Origin: Cyanodermella asteris
Lineage: Eukaryota > Ascomycota > Lecanoromycetes > Ostropales > Stictidaceae
Direction of reading: 5' to 3'
NCBI GenBank assembly: GCA_900618795.1
Contig: UYJD01000010.1
Span: forward strand, 391,073-455,072
DNA: 64,000 nucleotides
This document shows positions 57,193 through 64,000 of the stretch, piece by piece (the stretch's first letter is position 1; each line of letters begins with the position of its first letter). Made by a program: the position numbers and the translations under genes. Under the pieces are notes generated by a model. The model searched no databases. It had not been told where the DNA came from and worked only from the letters and a program-made list of their open reading frames with translations.

Positions 57193-57509
57193 ATCCGCGA
57201 TCAGCATTTTCTTTTCCGGCTCCTGTCGCACCCTCGCCTGCCCCCTCCGGACACCAATACCTTCGCATCACGCACCAACGTGATGAGGTGGCACTTAGCG
57301 AAGGCTTTATTCGAAGACATCTTGCAGGACGGTTATCTCGCTCGTCTCCGCGCACTTGACTTTCTCGAGCTGGTCAAAGGGATTCACGCCGCCAGTTTCA
57401 AGGATCATTTGAAAAGCGTCGGTTTGGACGAGATCATCTTCACGACAGCAATGAGATACCTTTCCTGCTGATACCTTTGATTGAGCGCTTCCGATGCCAA
57501 AGTAGATGA
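57193..57509 (+). pseudogene. Array copy 3, truncated fragment
   Basis: The frame through 57283 (ATG) encodes the best-preserved version of the N-terminal motif: LAKALFEDILQDGYLARLRA followed by LDFLELVKGIHAAS, closest to copy 4. After about 57440 the similarity to copy 4 continues in another frame (NEIPFLLIPLIERFR against copy 4 NDIPILLSTLYERCQ) and ends at a stop at 57507-57509. The remaining three quarters of the gene are missing. This is a 5' fragment with one frame change, a clear relic of tandem duplication. Confidence 0.65.
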
Positions 57510-57848
57510 TCCCACTTCATTTTGCTTCTCGGATAAGAATGGTAGACACGTGGACGGATCAAGCCCAGTCAGACTAAAAGTGATGGTTTACAATCATGGC
57601 CGCCCGGTGAATCCCATTCACTCTGGGCCTATCAGGTCGTATTCTGCCGCTTGATTGGGCGTTGAGCATTCGCTTCTGTCGTTTAGACTCATGCTTACTT
57701 CCTTGTGTCCACAGTCACTCAGCTTCCGTTGTCCGGCTCACGAATTTTTAATCTCCCCTTCAGCGCTGGTTTCGCCGAAGTCCATCTCAGATTCTGTCAA
57801 CTCGGCGCCCACAACGCAAATCCTGCTCGTCCATTGCAATTTCCAACA

Positions 57849-59492
57849 ATGCAGCTCTCCAAAGCGTTGTTCTCGGTGTTGAAGCTTGGTTACGTGCATC
57901 GAATCCGCGCGCAGGACTTCCTGAGCTTGGTGAGAGAGATCCACGAAGCCAGCGTCGAAGCAGGAGCATCTGATTCAGGATTAAGATATGGGCGATACTG
58001 CCTCACGTCTCGCAATGACATCCCAATTTTGCTCTCGACGCTTTACGAACGCTGCCAGCGAGCTCGTGTGGTGGTTTTGCCTGATGTTTGGAGGAACAAG
58101 AAGGTTGATCCCGGCAAGGAATCCAGGGATAAGGTCTTAAGCTGGCTGGAAGACCTGGTTATGCTACTATGGAGTTCTTGGAAAGACCTCTGCCAGAATC
58201 GGGACATCAGCGAACGTCAGCGTAACATAGGCCTACTTAGGGTCTCCGATGTACGCGGAATTTACGAGTGGATGATATGGGAGCACGCCTTTGAGTTCGG
58301 ATCGAATGAGAAGTGGTTCGCAACCTTCGAGCAGAATGCGATGATACTGGGGATGACCGAGCACGAGCTGTGCAGATATTACGACGACCAGGACTCGCAT
58401 CCGGATGTGATTGTGAAGTTTCCGGTCCTATATTCCCAGGGATCCGGCCCTCGCGCCCTTCCACTGAAGAATAATTCGGCTCGCGCGCAAACCCGAATGA
58501 AAAATGTTGTTCACACATTCTCCCATAACAGTGTCCGAGCCAACAGTCCAGTTGAACAGCGGAGTCACAATCAGATTGCCAACTCACCCAACTTCCAGCT
58601 AAGCGAGCAAACGAGTCAACTAAGCAGGATAAGTAGCGCAGAAGCGGCCACAACCGGTCGTAAGGCCAATAATTCTTCATCTTCCAGCATGGGCCGCAAT
58701 TTAAACAAGGAGCATTCCAAGAGCAATAAAAGAGGCCCCAAGGTCCGAAACCATCCCAGCAGCGAGAATAGGACGCACTATCCAGGATCACGCAACATAT
58801 TCCCCCAGACAAGGCGTGTCATGCCGGAAAGCAGAGCGTCTGGGTCAGGCGGCAAAGAGATGGACCAACAATTTGATGAGGATCAGATACCACAGACGGA
58901 AGCCACCATGACGAGTCCCGCCACAAAGTTCCTCAACTCTCTGGACGTTAACATCACGACAGGGACAACAAAAGTCTCTACGACCGACGATGCAAGCCAG
59001 ACCAATACAGCATCAGACCCGCAGATAGTTCCCGCTGCCAGCGCCCCCACACGGGAACCGTTTACTCTTCAGAATACGGCCACAACGCTGTTTGGAATGC
59101 ATGCTACCGTAACTGATACTACAGGCGAAAGTGCAGCTGACGCGACAGTCGTGTCTGATCCTGCGACTGCTGGTGCTGAAGCTCTTCTCAGCAGTCAAGA
59201 CGCAGTCCCGCGCGCGATATCAGCTGAGCCAGATGACGATGGCACCGCTGAGCTCGTGACGAAACTGAAAAATTTGAAGAGAAAACGCGAAGCTCTGGAC
59301 GAGGAATTTGAGCAAGTTGATGAGCGATTTCGTCGTATGAAGCAGGTCAACAAAGCGCGTGTCGTCAAGGAGATTGAGAAGGAAGAGAAGCTGCATCACG
59401 CGATTCAAGTGAAGATTGAGCGCAGGCGAGCTGAGATACATGAGATGGAAGAGTTCTTTGGGACTTTCGTGAATTGGACCGCCGAAAAGTAG
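57849..59492 (+). CDS. Array copy 4, intact member of the unknown family
   Basis: An intronless 547-aa protein from the ATG at 57849, whose position matches the ATG of copies 1 and 3. Motif 1 spans residues about 1-35 (MQLSKALFSVLKLGYVHRIR, then DFLSLVREIHEAS). Motif 2 is at about 129-140 (LLRVSDVRGIYE), within a Trp-rich helical region (ending near WMIWEHAFEFG) that runs to about residue 185. From about 200 to 450 the chain is Ser/Asn/Thr-rich and disordered with basic patches. The last about 90 residues form a strong charged coiled coil (LVTKLKNLKRKREALDEEF, ending IHEMEEFFG). No database family is recognised. It is the longest intact copy and the best reference for the array. Coiled-coil self-association is inferred. 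Confidence 0.78.
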   Translation: MQLSKALFSVLKLGYVHRIRAQDFLSLVREIHEASVEAGASDSGLRYGRYCLTSRNDIPILLSTLYERCQRARVVVLPDVWRNKKVDPGKESRDKVLSWLEDLVMLLWSSWKDLCQNRDISERQRNIGLLRVSDVRGIYEWMIWEHAFEFGSNEKWFATFEQNAMILGMTEHELCRYYDDQDSHPDVIVKFPVLYSQGSGPRALPLKNNSARAQTRMKNVVHTFSHNSVRANSPVEQRSHNQIANSPNFQLSEQTSQLSRISSAEAATTGRKANNSSSSSMGRNLNKEHSKSNKRGPKVRNHPSSENRTHYPGSRNIFPQTRRVMPESRASGSGGKEMDQQFDEDQIPQTEATMTSPATKFLNSLDVNITTGTTKVSTTDDASQTNTASDPQIVPAASAPTREPFTLQNTATTLFGMHATVTDTTGESAADATVVSDPATAGAEALLSSQDAVPRAISAEPDDDGTAELVTKLKNLKRKREALDEEFEQVDERFRRMKQVNKARVVKEIEKEEKLHHAIQVKIERRRAEIHEMEEFFGTFVNWTAEK

Positions 59493-59866
59493 CTTCCTGC
59501 TGCTCTGGAATGGAAGGAATAGGGAGCTGAATATCGGCCTTGCTGCATGCCTTAGCAATCGTCACCAAAGGAACGACGAACAAATGCAAATGTAAACATC
59601 GGATTCCTTCGACATCGTAGAACAACTTTGAAGTGAGAGCGGGCCCATATGAAATACTCAAGTTGACAGAGACTTAATTTCCAATGAGGGTAGCATGATT
59701 TTTGTGAGTGCACAGTCGCTCCTTCCTCTTCAGTGGCGTTCTCACGGTCAGGGCTAGCTCGCACTATTCAGCAGAGCGGCTTCGAGAGCGCCCAAATATT
59801 TCTCGCAAAAGTTTTTCCATACTGCTTGTTCATCGTAGTCCTCCATTGTTCCGCCTTCTAAGCAGG
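59493..59866. other. Spacer between array copies 4 and 5
   Basis: 374 bp with no separate gene. The frame of copy 5 is open upstream to 59708 and includes an Arg/Ser-rich stretch without family motifs, most likely leader sequence. Confidence 0.5.
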
Positions 59867-60843
59867 ATGACGACTATTAGGTCCAGACGGAGAACCTGCG
59901 ACCTAGCATGGCTGCTTCCGTGGGGCGTCCGGTACCGCCTCACTGCAGAAGGAATTCTCGCGCTTCTACAAATGATCTGCAAGATGATGGCTGAAGGCAC
60001 AGATATCCGTCACATCAAGAATGACATCCTGTCCAAGGCTCGCAATCAGGAAAGGTGCAGCAAGATTTACGAGTCGTCCCGCCGCGACGCCGAGTCGCAG
60101 CCAGCTGGTCCAGATGCCATCAAGTACGACATCGAAAGTCTAGCGTCGTCAATTTCTGCTCATGTCGATGAGCATGGAAAAATCGCAACAGTTGCCGCGA
60201 TACGTTGCTTGAGCGTCGATACCGTACGGGAAGGTGTGTTCAATTTGGAGCGCCGGTCGACAATTGAGACAGCCGTCGCTTCCGAATTGCCCAAGAGAAA
60301 TGCTTCCAAAATAACCCATAGGGGGAAGAAACGTCCTCGGTCACCAACACCGGATCATAGCGAGCCAGAGACCAGCCCACCATCTGACGGCGATGCCTCA
60401 GGGTCAAGCTCCGTCACCCTCACTTGCGAGACCCCGCATGGCAGTTCTTTGATTCCACAGAATGAGCTTCAAGGTGCAGGTAATGTGGTAAGCGCATTCT
60501 CGTCCGCCGACCTATGGAGCGGAACGCTGATCTAATCATGAAGCAGTGCATCACCAATCAGACTTCTACGCGCGCGTACACGCAGGAGCATCCACAAGTG
60601 ACAGCAGGCTCAAGAATAGACACTGATGACGACGAGATAAAGCAACTGAAGCGTAGCCTCTTGATTGCACAGGAAGAGAATGCGAACTTGGATCTTCGTC
60701 TACGCGAGCGGGAACGGAAGCGTTTAGAAACGCAAAAGGGGCTGCTCAAGATGCAATTAGCCGCAGTTCTAGCGGATAATGATGTGAAGAAGGCCAAGCT
60801 CAAAGAAGAAGAGAGAAAGGACTCGAGCGCGACGGTGGGCTGA
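59867..60843 (+). CDS. Array copy 5, two-exon member
   Basis: Exons 59867-60487 and 60547-60843 (59-nt intron, GTAAGC donor, TCTAATC branch-like site, CAG acceptor, phase 0) encode 305 aa. Motif 1 is at residues about 13-40 (LAWLLPWGVRYRLTAEGILA), matching copy 4 at G, R-[LI], A and the following hydrophobics. Motif 2 is at about 112-126 (IRCLSVDTVREGVF). A basic patch (HRGKKRPRSP, about 151-160) suggests nuclear import, followed by a Ser/Glu-rich stretch. The second exon is a charged coiled coil (KQLKRSLLIAQEENANLDLR, then ERKRLETQKGLL). It looks intact. The shared architecture ties it to copies 1-4 despite low overall identity. Confidence 0.68.
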
Positions 60844-61010
60844 GGTGCTCAGGGCGAGGCTTCAATATTGCGAGTTTCACCACCAGCTCACTTGCTCATT
60901 CACGAAGCGTCGCTCTCCACGTCTCGCTACAATCCGGCGGCTTTAGTCTAGAAATCACAAGCCAAATCGCTCTCAACAGCTCAAGACGACGCTCATCTGA
61001 ATTGCCTGTG

Positions 61011-61928
61011 ATGAATGAGCTCCCAAGCTTGGGACGTGACGACAGCGATCCGTCTCAAGATGCACACATTGAAGGCATTAGCAATGAGCTTGCAGTACGA
61101 TGGTCCGCCGCAGACCGCGCAAAGCTCACAAAGAACCTTTCAGCACGCCACATATATGTTCCAAGCAGATTTCCAGATATAAAGCCGATGGTGGGCGTTG
61201 CACGCATCTCTGATGTTGAAGACATTGTCGCGGGAGTGAGCGAATCTTTTCGTGCAGGGCGCGCTGTGGCTGGCATTCAACATGTCGTGGAAAACAGGAG
61301 CGCAGTGAATCAAGTAAAGCTTGATCTCGCGCTCATGATAAGACTAACCCACGAAGAAAAATTCCAGCTCAAGAGAAAGAACACAAGCAACAAGCGCTTA
61401 TCAAAGAACGAAAGGCAGCGACTCACATATTGGACATGGTGGCGAGATATTTCTCGAGCCACATTTCCATTCGTCGATGGCCTACGTCCACCGAGTGATG
61501 AGGAAGCAAGAATGGGTATCCTCGCCATCAGAGCCACAGTTGAGTGCCACAGAATCAGACAAGCACACGAGGCTGAATCGATTTGGAGTTTCCAACTCAC
61601 TTGGTCAGGACGGGACTGTTGGCCAATCAGCATTGTTCATGAAATCAAGAGAATGCTTGAAACAAAGATCAGAGCCGATCTTCCCAAGAACTGGACTCTC
61701 CAAAATAGCGATGACAGTCGACTAGCTTTGGGTGTTGTTATCTCTGAGGCATTTGCAGAGCATGTCTGGACGCAACGTTTCCGAGATAGTGATCCGGACA
61801 TTCCACGTATACCACCGGACTTGCTCATACTCAGAAGCAATCCAGCTGCCGAGGACGACTTTGGACTTCTACTGAGGGAGGCCGCAATGAGGATACGAGC
61901 GAGGACAACAACAGTGATGATGATATGA
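61011..61928 (+). CDS. Array copy 6, N-terminal part
   Basis: A 305-aa frame from the ATG at 61011. It contains VARISDVEDIVAGVSESFRA, resembling motif 2 of copy 4 (RVSDVRGIYE), then a long helical region (QVKLDLALMIRLTHEEKFQL), TYWTWWRDIS and a Trp-containing SFQLTWSGRDCWPISI. These elements match copy 7 in order. The frame ends at 61928, but from about 61870 the next frame gives a better continuation, an acidic Asp/Glu/Ser stretch that enters the unit starting at 61925. No good intron bridges the change. It is probably one gene with a frame change, or two overlapping ones (ATGA stop/start). No known family. Confidence 0.6.
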   Translation: MNELPSLGRDDSDPSQDAHIEGISNELAVRWSAADRAKLTKNLSARHIYVPSRFPDIKPMVGVARISDVEDIVAGVSESFRAGRAVAGIQHVVENRSAVNQVKLDLALMIRLTHEEKFQLKRKNTSNKRLSKNERQRLTYWTWWRDISRATFPFVDGLRPPSDEEARMGILAIRATVECHRIRQAHEAESIWSFQLTWSGRDCWPISIVHEIKRMLETKIRADLPKNWTLQNSDDSRLALGVVISEAFAEHVWTQRFRDSDPDIPRIPPDLLILRSNPAAEDDFGLLLREAAMRIRARTTTVMMI

Positions 61929-62545
61929 GTGAGGAAGACGACGGTGACCCGTCCACTGATTTCATCGGTTCCAGAAGCGCCAGACTCAAAAGATCGGCTG
62001 CACAGAGACCCAAGAAGACCACCGTCGGTCGGAGATCGTCTCGCTTGACTCCGAGGTCAACTTTACAAAAACTGGGACTCTGCTCTTTCGACATCCCAAA
62101 GACTGGTCACATATTCCTGACTCACAGCAGTTGAGAGGGATCGCGGACGCGGTCGACTCCTCGACCTCGGATTCGATAATCTCTTCCTTCGTTGCCTCAT
62201 ACAGATGAGTCAGTATCTGATCATCAGGTCGTGCACTCTCCACCCATGTCCAATCTCTGCACGAACGGAGCTTCGCACGGAAGCAATGACGTGGTCGAAG
62301 CACCTCCTTCGGCCATTCATCCTTCCCGTGACATCATGGGACGCAAGAACCAGGTAGATGATGCGGTTGAAGATCCGAAAAGGCAGAAGGTAGAGCTGCA
62401 AGCCCGCGCCACGAAGTTGAAAGAGCTGATCGCGCGGAAGGAAATTGCCCGCGAAAGGCGCAAGGCTGATCGACAGCAGAGAAAACTTGCAAGGGAGCAG
62501 ACAGAGTGCGACAAGGAGAAAATCAGAGTCATTGAATTGGAGTAG
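61925..62545 (+). CDS. Array copy 6, C-terminal acidic and coiled-coil part
   Basis: Exons 61925-62105 and 62205-62545 with a 99-nt intron (GTCACA donor, a weak site; ATACAG acceptor; phase 1) give 173 aa if started at the ATG that overlaps the stop of the preceding frame. It begins with an acidic run (SEEDDGDPSTDF), then a basic run (RSARLKRSAAQRPKKTTVGR) and ends in a charged helix (KELIARKEIARERRKADRQQ) like the coiled-coil tails of copies 1, 4 and 5. It is therefore probably the 3' half of copy 6 rather than an independent gene. Confidence 0.45.
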
Positions 62546-63115
62546 AGACTCAGGGATCTGGATGCGAGCTCTTCGGAAAGTGATGGGGATTGAAATCCAT
62601 GATGGTATCTTTGTTTGGCGAAATGCGCTCTCTAAAACGAAATATGATGAAATGGCATTACCAGTAATCAAATCGCTGGACTGCAGTACGGGCTTGCATA
62701 AGCGATGCCTGTGATTATGCTGGGCCTTCGGTTCCAGGCTGAAGACGTGGTGGCAAGCCTTTGTAGCTCGCTTTTGAAAGAATGACGTTTTATGATTTGT
62801 TCGGTCAAGGGTTCGACATTGGTCCAGCTTCGAGCCTGGGATTTGTCCAGCTTCGAGTCTGAGTTTTGTCTAGCGTTGAGTCTGGTATTTGTCCGGCTTG
62901 CTGCGCTAGCATCTTGCCATTTATTTTGAGTCCTTCCTTTTAAACAGATCGTTCCTTGAACCATGTTCATGCCACAAAGACACTCCCGGCCACGTCGAAA
63001 GGTCAAGGTGAACTTATGCCACTGCAAGGCACAACCTGAGCCACCACAACGGGCCCATATCCTTTCTTCCAGGCGTCATTGTCGCGCCTTCGATTTGATC
63101 CTTGTCCGAACCAAC
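62546..63115. other. Spacer between array copies 6 and 7
   Basis: 570 bp holding the 23-bp tandem repeat described separately and the presumed promoter of copy 7. No gene is supported. Confidence 0.5.
62799..62901. repeat. 23-bp tandem repeat, about 4.5 units
   Basis: Diverged 23-bp units follow one another at 62799, 62822, 62845 and 62868, with a partial unit from 62891. The best-conserved core is GTCCAGCTTCGAGTCTG plus a short T-rich end. The first unit is the most diverged. The repeat lies between array copies 6 and 7. Confidence 0.75.
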
Positions 63116-63826
63116 ATGGCTTCCAATCGCGACAGACAGGACATCATGGCTGAGCTAGCACCTTCATGGACGCTTCAAAACATTGCCAAGACTAGGAAAC
63201 TTCTGTGGAAGCGACTTTCCAAAGGCGTCGCAATTCACTTCGAGGACGACCTGGGCGACTACTATGAGGCTCGTAGCAGATACTTCTTGCACCACGCCGA
63301 GTACCAGGAGACTGTCCAGTCTGTCGCCGGATCCATCTGTCGAAACGTCCGAACTGACTGCCCCCAGCCGATCAGCCCACTCCCTTTCGACCAGCTGAAA
63401 AGACACTTGCGCATCATGTTGCTGCTAGACATCGAGGAGCGCTTCGCAAAAAGCCAGGAACCAAAGCTTTCACCGGATGAAGTCCTTCGCATTGAGCTCC
63501 GAAAGCGTGCTAATCCCAAAGGCCACGGGTTCATGCTGTGGTGGCGGTATGCCCCAGGAGCTGAGGTTGGAATTGCAGGACCGCCCATGACGGCTGCCAG
63601 TATTGGATCTCGCTGCAGAGACATCGAAAGCGAAGGTATCAATGCTCATTGGCAAATGGTCGAACTGGCATTTCTTGACCGCAGAACTGAGCTGCGCGCT
63701 GACGGAAGAGCTTGGAGCTTATGGCCAGAGGATACCATCAATATACTGATGTCCAAAATTAAGCTTGATGCAAAGCTCGAAGCCACAGATACTCGGCATG
63801 GTGCAAAAACTGATGAGCAGCTATAG
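63116..63826 (+). CDS. Array copy 7, paralogue of copy 6, runs to the window end
   Basis: A 236-aa frame from the ATG at 63116; codons upstream in frame are Arg-rich leader. It aligns with copy 6: AELAPSWTLQN at the head, a motif 2-like IHFEDDLGDYYEAR, QLKRHLRIMLLLDIEERF against copy 6 QVKLDLALMIRLTHEEKF, GFMLWWRYA against TYWTWWRDI, and AWSLWPEDTINILMSKI against CWPISIVHEIKRML. After the stop at 63826, similarity to copy 6 seems to resume in another frame (63817-64000: QSYAGLIHKDYFSQW), so a frame change or a very short unrecognised intron lies near 63815. The gene continues beyond the window, so its 3' half cannot be judged. Confidence 0.55.
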   Translation: MASNRDRQDIMAELAPSWTLQNIAKTRKLLWKRLSKGVAIHFEDDLGDYYEARSRYFLHHAEYQETVQSVAGSICRNVRTDCPQPISPLPFDQLKRHLRIMLLLDIEERFAKSQEPKLSPDEVLRIELRKRANPKGHGFMLWWRYAPGAEVGIAGPPMTAASIGSRCRDIESEGINAHWQMVELAFLDRRTELRADGRAWSLWPEDTINILMSKIKLDAKLEATDTRHGAKTDEQL

Positions 63827-64000
63827 TCTCGTCCATGCAAAGAATTGTCACACAGAGCTATGCCGGACTCATCCACAAGGACTACTTCAGTCAATGGCCG
63901 ATGGAAACCTGGATGGTACAAAATGACTTGCTTGACTTCACAAAACATGTTGCTCAAGAAATGCAATCGGAGAACAGCGTGCACCCATCTAGCTCGGGCC

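Overview
The window looks like nuclear DNA of a filamentous ascomycete (Pezizomycotina). Coding regions are interrupted by short GT-AG introns of about 45-160 nt. The gene set includes an Fmf-1/Ste11-type HMG-box factor, an EsdC-like glycogen-binding protein, an Mbp1-type APSES factor and a GPI-anchored S41 peptidase. A dothideomycete is my guess from overall character; I cannot place the species. I saw no tRNA, rRNA, CRISPR array or intact transposon.

Layout. 0.4-8 kb: four housekeeping or regulatory genes, all on the + strand: HMG-box factor, GINS subunit Psf1, acetyl-CoA hydrolase Ach1 and Rpd3L subunit Rxt2. 8.8-12 kb: a small secreted protein, an F-box-like remnant and a putative secreted protein. 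12.6-15.6 kb: a NIF3-like domain protein and a HIT hydrolase share a 283-bp bidirectional promoter, and the HIT gene converges on Trm11 with 25 bp between stop codons. 16.3-27.4 kb: three large - strand genes: Mbp1, a protein with two cyclic-nucleotide-binding domains plus F-box and LRRs, and an S41 peptidase. 27.4-33.5 kb: about 6 kb with no supportable gene. 33.5-39.5 kb: an Artemis/SNM1-type nuclease and an orphan protein. 39.5-43 kb: mostly empty. 43-53.4 kb: an MFS transporter, RPB2 and an EsdC-like gene.

54.2-64 kb (window end): the most unusual part. Seven neighbouring units, all on the + strand, encode divergent members of what appears to be one unrecognised protein family. Four (copies 1, 2, 3, 5) plus the intact copy 4 share a helical motif built on G-x(2)-x-R-[LI]; several share a second motif like L-x-V-x-D-[IV]-R; most end in an acidic/basic linker and a charged coiled coil. 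Copies 4 and 5 look whole. Copies 1, 2, 3, 6 and 7 show a frame change or truncation. Degenerate tandem repeats lie between some copies. This is a birth-and-death gene array and my main candidate for something undescribed.

Exon boundaries were worked out by eye from splice signals, frame continuity and remembered family conservation; none is backed by transcripts.
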